Assembly: GCA_948567375.1 (NCBI GenBank)
Contig: OX419762.1
Coordinates: 39,351,034 to 39,415,033 of the forward strand
Direction of reading: 5' to 3'
Length of the DNA stretch: 64,000 nucleotides
Origin: Lunularia cruciata
Lineage: Eukaryota > Streptophyta > Marchantiopsida > Lunulariales > Lunulariaceae
A program made the position numbers and the translations under genes. Position 1 is the first letter of the stretch. Each line of letters starts with the position of its first letter. Below, in pieces: positions 12,356 to 23,559 of this stretch. A model generated the notes under the pieces. That model worked only from the letters and a program-made list of their open reading frames with translations, searched no databases and had not been told where the DNA came from.

Positions 12356-13990
12356 ATGGATGCACCAAGAGGAAAATTTCCCGCACCTAGCTTTCCATTT
12401 TGGAATCCATTCCATATCAAGGTTATGTACATCTAGTGTGATCAAATGAGACTATCGCTAGTTTATCACTTTGGTGCAAAATTCATAGACAAGGTGATGA
12501 ACTCACCAAACCCGGTGATTCTACCTGTGGTGATATATGACAAAGAGTAGGATTTGACAATTTACATTCTATTATGATGACATAGATATGAATGTCCCAA
12601 ATCCTCTCCCTTTCAACACTCAAGTAGAAATCTGTTATGTAACGAGACCAAAAGTGATGTTTAGAGATTTTGTCATTGGGAATTTTGGTGAGGAGTATTA
12701 TCAAGAAGTAATAGCTTCTGAGGTCCCAATGGTAGTTCCAATAGTTTGTGTGCCTCCCAGAGTGATCATATTGACTCTGTATTGAAGTAGACATTAGCAA
12801 TTGAGTGTTGTAGGAACCATGGATCCGCAATTGCAAGAGCTGGTACAAGGAATGCAAGGGATGTTGAATGAATTTTGAGAGATAAAGATGACCATGGAGA
12901 TATTACAAAGTCAAGTGCAGATCCTTAGGAACGATCAAGCCATGCAAGAAGAAGAGCCGTCTCAAAACCTAATACCTGCGACTGAAGTACTTGGAGAGGC
13001 ACCCGTGCCTACAAACCTTATCAATGATGAAGCCACATTGCTACTCCAGATGAAGAAGACCTGCAACATCGAGCCTTACAAGGGGTAGCATACAATGGGA
13101 GTAGTGGAAAATCGGATCTCAAGAATGAATCAATATTTTTGATTGTTCTCAATAGAGATCACGGAGCATGTTGCAAGCGTGTTTGCATGTGGGTGCTTGA
13201 CCAATAAAGCCCTCACATGGTATGATGCTTGGGAACAATCCATGTTGGCAGAGAGAAGAGAGGTCACGTGGACAACAGTGCAAGAAGGATTATTGAAGAA
13301 TTTCCAATTGGTGGATTTTGTGCAGATGGCCCAAACCTAACTATGGGGATTGAGATAGAAGAACAACATACAAGAGTATGTGGGGGCATTTTTGGATCTA
13401 CAAGTTGCAATAACCGACATGAGTCTAGTAGAGGCTCTCTATAATTTCAAACAAGGGTTGAAGGAGCAGATTTGCCAAGAAGTCATGGTGCAAAATCCTC
13501 GCACGGTATGTGAAGCCATTGCTTGTGCACAGAGAATAGTAATAGCATTGGGTAGAGGTGAAGGAGTAGTTCCACCTCAACATTATTGGGCAGAAATGTC
13601 ACACATGGGTGGACCAATACCAATGGAATTGGGCAACCTTTGATTTTGAGATCAAGGAGCACTACAACTTCAAGGGGAGCGTGGACGGGTAGAAGAATGA
13701 AGAGATGGAGTCCCACAAGGAGAAGGAACTTGAGGAGAACAACACCGTTGTTATAATTGTGGCCGTATTGAGCACATATCTACAAACTGTTGCACTTGTT
13801 TTCCTAGAGGCCCTTGGCCTTCATATAGGCAATCTTTGAACAACATGGAGAGGCACATTGAAGAGGAGGAGGTGGAAATCACTTTGGAAAATGAAGATCA
13901 CCAATAAATGTACCTTGTGGCCTTACTGGCTCAATAAGGAAGCAAAGAAACAAGGGAAGGCAGAAGACAAACGCGCAAAGGTCTTGAAAG
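12356..13990 (+). pseudogene. A1 leader ORFs and gag with zinc knuckle
   Basis: Two short frames precede gag: one from 12,356 (MDAPRGK…) and one from 12,588 (MNVPNPL…), in different frames. Gag proper starts near 12,820 (MDPQLQEL), with a coiled region followed by a capsid-like segment (ALTWYDAWEQSM at about 13,209-13,245). The CCHC zinc knuckle CYNCGRIEHISTNC is intact at 13,749-13,790. Stops at several Gln and Trp positions and frame changes near 13,340 and 13,640 disrupt it. The leader frames recur in copies A2 and A3. Confidence 0.75.
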
Positions 13991-16900
13991 GCAACCTCAC
14001 AATTGATTGTCATGAATGGAGTCCTAGAAGGCAATCAAGTGAGAGTATTAATAGATCCGGGAGCAACAAAAAATTTCTTGTCTTGCTTTGTTGCAATCAG
14101 ATTGGGAATAGATCTAGAGAGAGATGTGAGTGAAGAAGTAGAGTTACCTAATAGGCAAACAGAGAGGATTGAATCATTACCTAGATGGGTGACACTCTGT
14201 GTAGAAGAATATCAAGAAGTGATTGAGTGGCAAGTAATACAATTAGCTTGTTATGATGCAATCTTAGGCATGCCATGGATAGAGCATTACAACCCTATAG
14301 TAGATTAGAGGAAGAAAGTAGTGAGAACCCACCAATGATCAATCATTGGGGTTAAAGAAAAATCACATAGGCAGGATGTCTATGTCATAGGAACGTCAAT
14401 TGTCTATAAGACCGATAGATGTTCATGGGTCTAATAAGAGAAGTCCAGAGTGCACAACTTGATGGACAAATTCCCAAGAAATTGAAGGATGTGGTGGATG
14501 AGTTTCAAGATATCTTTCTCGATGATCTACCCTCAAGATTACCACCAAAAAGGAGAGTAGATCATAAAATTGAGACACTCCCGGGGAAGACACCTCCTTG
14601 TAAGGCCTCATATTGCCTATCACCTCATGAGTTGGAGGAGTGTAGGACTCAAATTGAGGAGATGATGCCAAAAGGGTTCATCCAACCTAGCATATCACCA
14701 TATGGAGCTCTGTCTTGTTTGTGAAGAAGAAGGATGGTACAATGCGCATGTGCATTGACTATTGGGGTCTCAATCAGCAAACAATCAAGAACAAATATCC
14801 CTTACCTTGCATGGATGACCTGTTTGATCAACTCCATGGAGCAAGATACTTCACCAAATTGGACTTGCATAGCGGTTACAATCAAATTCAAATTGCATAG
14901 GAGGATGTGTACAAAACTACCTTTTGAACCAAGTATGGCCACTTTGAGTATCTTGTGATACCTTTTGGCCTCACCAATGCACCTGCCACTTTCATGAGTC
15001 TAATGAATGACATATTTTGTTCATACTTGGATAAGTCTTTTATTATCTTCTTGGACGACATCTTAGTATACAGTAGCACAATGATGGAACACAAACAACA
15101 TCTACGAGAGGTCATCTAGATTCTAAGACAAAATCAATTGTACGCCAAAATCTCAAAGTGCAAGTTTGGCAAGTCTGAAGTAGACTACTTGGGGCATAGA
15201 GTACGTGTAAAGGCCATTCAAGTATTGACGGATAAAATAGAGGTCATTCAAAAATGGAGCACCCCAGAAGATCAGACTCAACTCAAGAGCTTCTTAAGAT
15301 TGACATGATTCTATTGTAGATTTGTCAAGGACTTCTCTAAGGTTACACAACCTTTAATGGCACTACTCGGCAAGGGGAAGAAGTGGACATGAGGAACCGC
15401 ACAAGAGTTGGTCTTTCAAGAATTGAAAGCCGCCTTGCTACATGCACCAATCTTGAAGTGGTATGACCCAAAACGTCTAATCAAGTTGGCTATAGATGCA
15501 TCAAGCGTAGCAATAGGAGCAGCCTACAACAAGTGTGGCATGGTAGATGGTATCAAATTGCATATTTCTCTCAAAAGTTGTTACTGGTAGAATGCACTAC
15601 CACACCACAAAACAAGAAGAGTTGGCCATCATTCTGGCAACCAAGCATTGGAAACACTATCTAGGAGAGGAGGCATTTGTAGTAGAGATAGACCACAAAC
15701 CTCTAGTCTACCTCAAGATGCAAAAGGATCTATCTCATTGCCAGATTTGGTAGGTAGAGTGGCAAAAACGCTTCAACATGACAATCACCTATGTGAAAGG
15801 TAAGAAACAACTTGTAGATGCATTCACCCGCATGCCAATAGCCAACAACTTGGTGGCAGAGGTTAAGATTAACCCTAAATTCTAGCCAAAGATTTTGGCT
15901 GCTACAAAAACTTATCCATAGATTGTAAAAGCACAATCATCTAAAGGCATTACTAGCACCCAAGGACTCACCTTTTGTGATGGTAGATAATGGATCCCAA
16001 ATGTCTTAGAATTATGCATTACCATTCTAGCAGAATGTCATGATTCGGCCATTGCAAGTCATGTTAGAGTGGACAAGACCTTGGATGCAGTCCAACACCA
16101 TTACTATTGGCCCAAGATGAGCAACGACATGATGGACTACGTGTGCAGCTGCCTACTTTGTCAATAGAACAAAGCTTCTAATCAAGCTCATGTAGGGCTC
16201 CTTCAACCTCTTCCCACTCCTACCCAACATTGGGAACAAGTGAGTATGGATCTCACTTGTGAATTACCCAAGACCACCTTAGGGTTTGATTCCATTATGG
16301 TCTTTGTAGACTGGCTCAACAAAATGATTCATGTACACCCTACCACCAAGGATGTGACCGCTCCACACCTAGCTCAATTATACTTAGATGTAGTCTTCTC
16401 TCACCATGGCTTGTCTAGAGTACTCATCACCGATAGAGGCACTCAATTCACCAATTTGTTTTGGCAAACATTCCTTGGTTTCTTCAAAACCAAGTTGTCC
16501 ATATCCACAACTTACCACTCACAAATAGAGGGCTAATTGCACGATTGAAGACATGTTATGCGGTTTCACCTTATAAGAGCAAGAGAGGTGGGACACCCTA
16601 CTCCCGTTGGTGGAATTCACTTATAACAATTTAGTGAATGCATCTACCAAGGTCACTCCGTTCTTCCTCATGTATGGTAAGCATCCCTTCACACCTTCTA
16701 GCTTGATGAAGATCTATCTAGTGGCTACCAAGGTCGATTCAGTCAACACATTTGTTTCTAAAGTCCAACAAGGTGTGGAGAACACCAAGCATAGATTACA
16801 GATTGCACAAAATTGACAAAAGCAGTATGTTGATGCACACCATAGGCACATGGAGTTCAATGTTGGGGATCAAGTGTGGCTATCGACAACCAACCTCACA

Positions 16901-17310
16901 TTAGTTGGATCTAGTAAGCTCAAACCTTGTTTTATTGGGCCTTTCTTGATTCTTTGTCAAGTCGGTGCTATGGCCTATCACCTTGAGCTACCACCACACA
17001 TGAAGATCAATCCAATGTTCCATGTTTCTCTACTATGCAGATATGCTTCCCAATCAGGCCAGGGTCATTCCACACAAGACATTTGACCTTGTCCAACACT
17101 CATTTATGGCACACAGGAATATGAAGTGGAGCGTATTCTCCAAAAATGCATGCATGGCACTCGCCATCTACGGGTGGACTATCTAGTACTTTGGAAAGGT
17201 TATCCCCTCTATGAAGCAACCTAGGAGCCCACCGCCAACTTGTCACACACACCGATGTTGGTGTAAGCATTTGAGCAACAACTGCACAATGAGGATGTTG
17301 CGTCTTAAAA
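13991..17310 (+). pseudogene. A1 pol: protease, RT, RNase H, integrase, chromodomain
   Basis: Protease appears near 14,000-14,100 as LIDPGATKNF (the active DSGA changed to DPGA). RT follows at 14,400-15,390, including [14 protein letters not shown] and an intact [10 protein letters not shown] box near 15,050. RNase H is at about 15,408-15,770 (LAIDASSVAIGA). The integrase zinc region is near 16,060-16,165, and its core has MSMDL and ITDRGTQF, so the first two Asp residues are kept; a frameshift lies near 16,530 before the glutamate region. The chromodomain starts EVERILQKC at 17,123 and is cut by TAG at 17,222-17,224 in place of the conserved Trp. Confidence 0.85.
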
Positions 17311-17321
17311 GGAGGGAGGTC
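17307..17321 (+). other. polypurine tract of A1
   Basis: AAAAGGAGGGAGGTC sits directly before the 3' LTR; the same tract is found in A2 and A3. Confidence 0.8.
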
Positions 17322-18123
17322 TATAATACTAAGAGCTAACCATATGATCTAGATGTGAAATTTGGTTTGGTAACATCTGGAATGATGTTACACATGATGG
17401 TCAAAATAGATCAGATAGAAGTATCACCAAATAAGTACTTCTACTAATAGGGCAGAAACTAAAATAGACTTGAAAACCTTAGAACCTAATAATAGACTTG
17501 AAATAATAGACTTGAAAACCTTAGAACCCTAAACCAATAGCTAGACATGTGATTTAAAGGTGAAAATTGGTTTGGTAATATTTAGAAGGATGTTACACAT
17601 GATGGACTAAACAGATTAGAAAGAGCTATCACCAAAAGGGGACTTTTACTAATAGAGTAGGAACCAAAATATGCCTAAAATCTTTGAAAGCAATTTTAGA
17701 GGCCTAAACGGATGAATTAGGCCTAAAAAATCTATACATTCTTACACCCCAACAAGGGAAAGGTTGGCCTTCCCTCCCCCTCACTTTGTCTTGTTGAGAG
17801 CTTTCCACTCTTAGCTTTCTACGGTACCTTACCCACATGATTCTGAGATTCTTACATGAAGATTCCCTAAAATATTCCCTCTAGTCAAAGCTTGTTTGAC
17901 CAACCAGAAAGGACCTAGGCCGACATGTCACCCATCCAAGTAAGTAATCCAAGGGTAGAGCTTACTGACATGTCACCTATCTGTGTGCCTAATCCTATGG
18001 TGGAGCTTCCTTGGAAGAGATCCTCTTTGTCTATATAATAAAGAGAAGGTGCTCCTTTGGGGCATCGAATGTTTGAGTGTGAAATGTGTGTTTTCTCTCT
18101 TCTCTTGTCCTTGGAGTATTACA
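17322..18123 (+). repeat. 3' LTR of A1
   Basis: It begins TATAATACT (TG decayed to TA) and ends GAGTATTACA, and is 67 bp longer than the 5' LTR. Most of the excess is a local duplication of an AATAGACTTGAAA-containing block around 17,480-17,530. Confidence 0.85.
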
Positions 18124-18128
18124 ATTGT

Positions 18129-20324
18129 GTGAAAGGCATCTTTTGCATATCCTCCTTATCAATAGGAATTGTCCAATAGCTGCTTCAAAGATCCAACATG
18201 GAAAAGTATCATGCTCTACTCAATTGATCTAGCAAGTCATCACTTCAAGGCAAGACATACGCATTCTTCATTTTTTGCTTATTGAGGCTATGGTTATTAA
18301 TATAGAAGTAAATTCCTCCATCCTTCTTTGAGACAAATAGTATTAGTGCTTCCCAAGGAGATATACTATGTCATATGAATCCTTCTCTAACAAATTTGTC
18401 AATGTGGTTCAAAGCTCTTCCAAATCCTTTGGTGAGAGCCAATAGATTGGTCTATTTGTTGGAGTACTTCTTGGCAATAACTCAATCTTGAAAGGCATAC
18501 CATGATCAAAAGGTAATCCTTGTAGTAGATCATCTAGAAACACATTTGTAAACTCTTGAACTATTTGATCAAGCATTACTTGATAAGGTTTTTGGCTCTT
18601 ATCAAATTCTCCATGCATAATTGGCTTGATCCATACATCAAAAATAGGAATTTCTTCCTCTAAGGCTTGCTCTATGGCTACTTTATTGATAAACTTCCTG
18701 TCTTGGGATTGACTATTCTTAGGTGTCTTACTCAACGGGTGTCAGACACCCTTATTGATAATTGTTACCTTGGTATTGTATTTGAATTTATTGTCGGGTT
18801 CAATCAAATTAAACCTTATAAGATTCAAGCCAAGGCAAACCTAGGATAACAACATAGTGTAGAGGTCCCACTACAAACCTCATTACGCTCCAAATACTCC
18901 TTTCCAATCTTGAATGTAACATGAATTGAGATACAGAATGCAAAACCTTTTCTACTATACGTTATTATTAATCTACTTCCAATTATTGGCTTGATATGAA
19001 TACTTAATTCCTTTGCTAATTATATGGACATGCAATTCTTTGAACTTTTAGAATCAACCAAAATCTTACAACTATAATCAAATATCATACCTTGTAAGTG
19101 AAGCAAACTTGCATAGGTCATGCTTTCAATCCTATTGGAACTAATCAAGTTCCTAATAGGCAGTTTGAACTTTCTTGTTGGAATTCCTTGTTTCTTGATC
19201 ATTATGCTCTACAAACTCCATTTGGGAATTTTTCAAGGTTGCTTATTCTTGAGTGGATATTCAATACTGTGATATCTAATTTGGTGATAATAAAAGTGAC
19301 CACCATTTTATCATATTCTTTCCCTATCTATAATGCCAAGTGATCTCCATTGGATGGCATCAATCTCCATTGGTGCTAGCTCTTCTACCTATGTGTAGGG
19401 TATTGGTAGGTTTTTTGAAGGTTAAGGTCAAGACCAAGTTGTCACAACCAAGGAATCAAAGCGTTCAACCAATTGCATGGTTTCCTCCAAGTATTTAGGC
19501 TCTCACATGGTCACTTTTAATTTGGTGTGCTACTTTAAACTCCTCACAAATTGATCCAAAGTTTCACCTTCTAGTATATGTAGAATTTGCATTTTGGTGT
19601 TCTAAAATTGAGTGATATAACTTTTGATAGAACCAATTGCTTCAATTTTACCAATCTATCCCATGCAATTGGTGTGGCATTTATAGTTTGAAATCACCTA
19701 ATTATTGTAATCTTGAATTCTTCTCATGTCAAGATTGGTGCCAAAATTCCATTCAACTCGCTCTACTTGGAATTGCCACCATAGTTTTGTCACTCCATCC
19801 AATTGGCTTGAAGCTGAGAGAATTTATCTCTAGTCATCTTGAAGATTTGTAGCTTCAAAATAACATTTGCAATCAAATATAAAATTCTTCACTATGCTTA
19901 GTAGATTCTTGCCTTAAAATATCTTGAGCTTTTCAAATTGGATTTTCTCTTCTCCTTCTTGAAATGGTGCTCTCTCTACATGCTCTTGTCATTGATGGTC
20001 TTGTTCTTCCAACAATTGAGTAAGGTGCTCAATTTGTTATTGCATAGCAATGATAACTTCAAGCATTTCCGCCATGGACACTACTCTATCAAACTACCTA
20101 TAATTCTCTAAGTTAACATGTAGATGCAACACATCTACCATTCTCTATAAGTTACAATTGAAAGTACCAAGGATTTATTGGACAAAGTGATTGCATTAAA
20201 AAAATTGCCTAAAGCATGAGATGATGAATTGTGTGAAAGAATGCTTGGGTATTACATGGACACAAAAATCCTTATGGTTTGTTAGAGATAGATTTGGTGC
20301 TCCATAAATTCCATCCATCCCATT
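18129..20324 (-). pseudogene. family B gag, protease and N-terminal RT remnant
   Basis: Reading leftward from the 5' LTR, a gag-like region contains a coiled segment (EMLEVIIAMQ, near 20,030) and further gag-like sequence down to about 19,400. A protease-like segment near 19,020-19,110 reads KILVDSKSSKNCMS, with the active DSG changed to DSK. The RT N-terminus is at 18,409-18,735 (VFLDDLLQGLPF, then YWLSPKDLEEL), followed by SKKDGGIYF- and LDQL-like segments toward 18,130. There the A1 insertion separates it from the rest of RT at 11,480. Many stops are present. Confidence 0.7.
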
Positions 20325-20339
20325 CTTGCTTTGATACTA
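20325..20339 (-). other. primer binding site of element B1
   Basis: The minus strand reads TAGTATCAAAGCAAG one base after the 5' LTR, a two-mismatch form of the initiator-Met tRNA complement. Confidence 0.7.
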
Positions 20340-20513
20340 ATGTAAAAGTCCAAGGAGAGGAAGATCAGAGTAAAGATCATAATGGGACTCTTGAATTAAG
20401 GAAAATCTAAATGCCTAGCATGAGCTTGGGTTTTGGTATTTATAAAGAACATACAAGGCTCTTAAGAAGCATCTTAGGAAGCTTCCTAAAAGGCAATTTC
20501 TTAGATTTCAAGC

Positions 20514-20826
20514 CAAGCTAACAAGGAAGCTTCTTGAGAAACTTCCTTCTAAAAACTGCCTACTTGGCATGCAAACTAAGCTAGTCCGGAAGCTTCCCAA
20601 GAAGTTTTCTTCTAGAAGTCGTCTACTTGGCATGCAAGCTAAGCTAATCTGGAAGGTTCCCAAGAAGCTTTCTTCTAGAAGTTGTCTACTTGGCGTGTAA
20701 GCTAAGCTAGTCCGGAAGCTTCCCAAGAAGCTTTCTCCTAGAAGTCTTCTACTTGGCGTGCAAGCTAAGCTAGCCAAGAAGCTTCCCAAGAAGCTTTCTC
20801 CTAGAAGTCACCACTTGGCATGCATA
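20514..20826 (-). repeat. five 63-bp tandem units in LTR U3
   Basis: Units begin AAGCTAG and are spaced 63 bp apart (about 20,514, 20,574, 20,637, 20,700 and 20,763). Most contain GAAGCTTC, a second GAAGCTTTC and a CTTCTAGAAG-like palindrome, all combinations of GAA and TTC modules. They lie upstream of the TATA box in the sense direction. Confidence 0.8.
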
Positions 20827-20867
20827 TTACCCAATACATGGAAAGTACAAAGTAGCTTCTTAGATAC

Positions 20868-20880
20868 TTCTAGAATATTC
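20868..20880. promoter_or_regulatory. heat-shock-element-like trimer in B1 5' LTR
   Basis: TTCTAGAATATTC gives three alternating HSF modules at exact 2-nt spacing, upstream of the tandem units and the TATA box in the sense direction. Confidence 0.55.
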
Positions 20881-20964
20881 TTATAATTCTTGGCTAGTTT
20901 GGCCTATTTGCTACTTCACTAGTCTCGACTAACTCGTTCACAAACTCCATATTTTTACAAGAAT

Positions 20965-21100
20965 AAACTAGGAATCCTCCCAAGTTTCTTGTCCTTCTTC
21001 CTTGTCTCCTAAAGTAGAGGTTGGTGCTTGAAGAGTGAAAGATCCTTGTTCCTCTTCACCATCTTCATCTACTTCTACTTCTCCTTTTGATGAGGATATG
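20965..21100 (-). pseudogene. unrecognised coding remnant, acidic middle segment
   Basis: Between the family B 5' LTR and a family A solo LTR, the minus strand has an open acidic frame (EVEVDEDGEEEQGSF) ending in TWEDS and a stop near the family B target site. It appears to connect the remnant at 21,890-22,800 with that at 8,520-9,279 once the insertions are discounted. The product is unknown. Confidence 0.4.
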
Positions 21101-21848
21101 TGTAATACCAAGAGCTAGCCATATGATCTAGATATGAAATTTGGTTTAGTAACATCAAGAATGATGTGATACATGATGGAAAAAATATATCAAATAGAAG
21201 TATCACCAAAAGAGTATTTCTACTAATAGGGCAAAAACCAAAATAGACTTAAAAACCTTAAAACCAATAACTAGACATATGATTTAAAGGTGAGAATTGG
21301 TTTGGTAACATCTAGAAGGATGTTACACATGATGGACTAAATAGGTCAAAAAGGGATGTCACCAAAAGGGGACTTCTACTAATAGAGTAGGAACCAAAAT
21401 ATGCCTAAAATCTTTGAAGGCAATTTTGGAGGCCTAAACAAGTGAATTAGCCCTCAAAAATGTGCAAGTTATCATGCTCCCTATGAATGATAGGTTGGCC
21501 TTCCTTCCCTCCTGCTTTGTCTTGTCAAGAGCTTTCCAACGGTACCTCACCCACATGATTCTGAGATTCCTACATGAAGATTTCCTAAAGGACTCACTTT
21601 GGTCAAAGCTTGTTTGACCAACCAGATAGGACCAAGACCAACATATCACCCATCCAAGTAAGTAATCCAAGGGTGGAGCTTGCTAACATGTCACCTATGT
21701 ATGTGCCTAATCCTATGGTGGAGCTTCCTTGGAAGAGATCCTCTTTGTCTATATAATAAAGAGGAGGTGCTCCTTTGGGGCATTTGAGTTTGAGTGTGAA
21801 ACTTGTGTTTGTATGTATGTGTTTCCCTACTATCCTTGCAATATTACA
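21101..21848 (+). mobile_element. solo LTR, chromovirus family A
   Basis: The 748-bp LTR runs TGTAATACC to ATATTACA in plus orientation, with 5-bp flanks ATATG and ATACG (one transition). No internal element sequence is attached. Confidence 0.85.
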
Positions 21849-21862
21849 ATACGTCTACAAGT

Positions 21863-21904
21863 TTTAGGGTTTAGGGTCAACACCTAAATAATATAGGTGT
21901 TGAC
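21863..21904. repeat. two TTTAGGG units followed by an 11-bp inverted repeat
   Basis: TTTAGGGTTTAGGG (21,863-21,876) is two plant telomere-type units. GTCAACACCTA and its reverse complement TAGGTGTTGAC follow around a 7-nt spacer. Too short to be a telomeric remnant with confidence. Confidence 0.6.
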
Positions 21905-22800
21905 ACTTGGCTTCTTGGATGAGGAAGGTTGCTTCTTTTGGATGATGTTCTTCCTCTTACCCTCTTCACCCTTGGTACCACCAACTCTTCATCTATAGGC
22001 AAAATAAGGCATGTTCTTGCAAACTCAACATCCACTATTATGTACCTCTCAACCAATCTTGGTCCTTCAGGTCGATCATCAAAATAACCTAGAGGATGAA
22101 AGTGGATAGGAAACCTCTTCCTTTCTTCTATGGTTAGGAAGTTGGTCCCTATGTAATAGTGTATAGCAAATGGAGCAAGGTAGGTAGCACCTTTGTCGTC
22201 CTTAAAATCTTGGTATAGGATCTTGGCTTGTTGATAAAAAATTTGTGCCTAATCTATTGGCTTCTTTGAGTACATGTAATCCAAGAGCATAGCTTGGACA
22301 TTTGACAAGTAAGTGGGTTTTTTGGGTTTCAAAAGTTTCATAACTACCTCTACTATGGCTCATTGTACATGGTCTTTTTAATTAGCTACAATCCACCCAT
22401 TTTTCTTTGACCTCTTATCATTGAAGGTGGCCTTGATCTTAGCTATCAACTCCTTGTTTACAAATTTCATATCTAGGGTCATTGCTCTTGAAACTCCAAC
22501 ATCCAAGGCACTACTCTAGCATCCAAGCCAAGTGCCATTCATTGGTGGTCCTTTGTCCAATTGTAGGGGCTACCTCTCATACCACTTGGTGTCTTCTCTT
22601 TCTTCCTTCTCATCTCATCATAGTGAAGTCAATCACTTCCATGTTCCAAAGCACGAACCTCAAGTGTTTGCTCTAGATTATTGCAATCTTAGAAAGTAAC
22701 CTCTTTGTTTATTGAAGGAGATCTAAGAATAGCCTCAAGAATCTTTCTATATATTCTTGGTATAGACACCATGATTCTTGACAATGAAAGGGAGAAGAAA
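21890..22800 (-). pseudogene. unrecognised coding remnant, main conserved-looking part
   Basis: One minus-strand frame can be followed from about 22,800 to 21,900. From about 22,490 to the end (about 195 codons) only four stops occur, at positions where Gln or Trp would fit, all consistent with C-to-T or G-to-A change. It includes YLSNVQAMLLDYMYS, YLAPFAIHYYIGTNFL and RFPIHFHPLGYFDDRPEG, then a Lys/Arg-rich and Ser-rich tail. The upstream third is more decayed. I recognise no domain. The residue composition is protein-like, so this is a recent pseudogene or a retroelement-encoded ORF of unknown type, cut downstream by the solo LTR at 21,101-21,848. Confidence 0.5.
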
Positions 22801-22809
22801 ACCATAGTT

Positions 22810-23555
22810 GGTTCCACTTTGAGTACTCTATATCACTCCAAGTGCTAAGAATCACTCATAGTGCTACCTCACTAAATGAATGCCAAAGCTCTCTCATGTT
22901 TAGTGTAAAAGTGCAAGGGATAAGCACTCAACAATGCAAGCAAATGAATCTTCAAAAAGTGTATTTTTTGGCCAAACTCCTCATTTTGTAGTCCAGATTG
23001 TTGGTCATTCTTCAGCCCTTTGGTAGTTAAGTAGCATATAGGCACTTGCTATCTCTACATGCAAAGGCATTTGCATGATATCTTTGGTCAAGTGTCATTC
23101 TCCCACATATGAAAAAATTTCCTCCACTCACTTCCCATGTGCCAAGCTTTCCCGCCAAGTGCCAATGGTTGTATTGAGTGTACTGCCCTTGGACCTATAG
23201 GTATTGACCAATAAGCACTCCAAGTGCTACTCATCCTACAAGCACTAGGGATCATCCTACATCCTTCCAAGTGTTACTCATCCTAACTTCTATGATACAA
23301 CTATGAGAGCCACCTTCTTTTAAGGGTATACCCCTATTAACTAATGAACTCCGTGGTCTTTCCCTAGCACTTAAGCATGATTTGATCAAAAAAAGAAATT
23401 TATGAAGAAATAAAAGCACCACATCCACTCCAACAAATTTGAATGCACATGTATAGATTTAAGTGGCATGAACGAGGTCAATCCTAAGATAGCCAAGAGT
23501 TCAATAGGGGAAATTGAGTGCCATGAGCAAGCAATCTTTCAAGATAGCCAAGAGT
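22810..23555. other. intergenic DNA, no gene recognised
   Basis: The plus strand repeatedly contains AAGTGCTA- and CCAAGTG-like words (for example 22,835-22,870 and 23,215-23,280), a weak low-complexity pattern. No domain or RNA gene was seen. Confidence 0.4.
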
Positions 23556-23559
23556 TTAG

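Larger units (their letters stand above)
11486..18123 (+). mobile_element. Ty3/gypsy chromovirus A1 (family A), complete but decayed
   Basis: The 6.6-kb element has LTRs at 11,486-12,220 and 17,322-18,123, a primer site at 12,222-12,236 and a polypurine tract at 17,307-17,321. It holds gag with a zinc knuckle, then protease, RT, RNase H, integrase and a chromodomain. Target duplication is CTTGT (11,481-11,485) and ATTGT (18,124-18,128). It is inserted into the RT region of element B1 in opposite orientation. Numerous TAG/TGA stops replace Trp, Gln and Arg codons, the pattern expected from deamination of methylated cytosine. The protein is not producible from this copy. Confidence 0.9.
9280..20959 (-). 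mobile_element. Ty3/gypsy element B1 (family B), carrying nested chromovirus A1
   Basis: A minus-strand LTR retrotransposon has LTRs at 9,280-9,774 and 20,341-20,959, an initiator-Met-type primer site and a G-rich polypurine tract. The order gag, protease, RT, RNase H, integrase reads right to left. Removing the nested A1 copy (11,486-18,123 plus one target duplication) leaves about 5.0 kb. Target duplications are GGAAC (9,275-9,279) and AGAAT (20,960-20,964), differing by two transitions. The coding region is full of stops and the end of integrase is deleted. The element is inactive and clearly older than A1. Confidence 0.8.
20341..20959 (-). repeat. 5' LTR of element B1, with expanded U3 repeats
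   Basis: The 619-bp LTR reads TGTAAAAGTCC to ATTTTTACA on the plus strand. It is 124 bp longer than its partner because it carries five instead of three 63-bp units. The sense TATAAATA box is the complement of 20,437-20,444. Confidence 0.85.
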
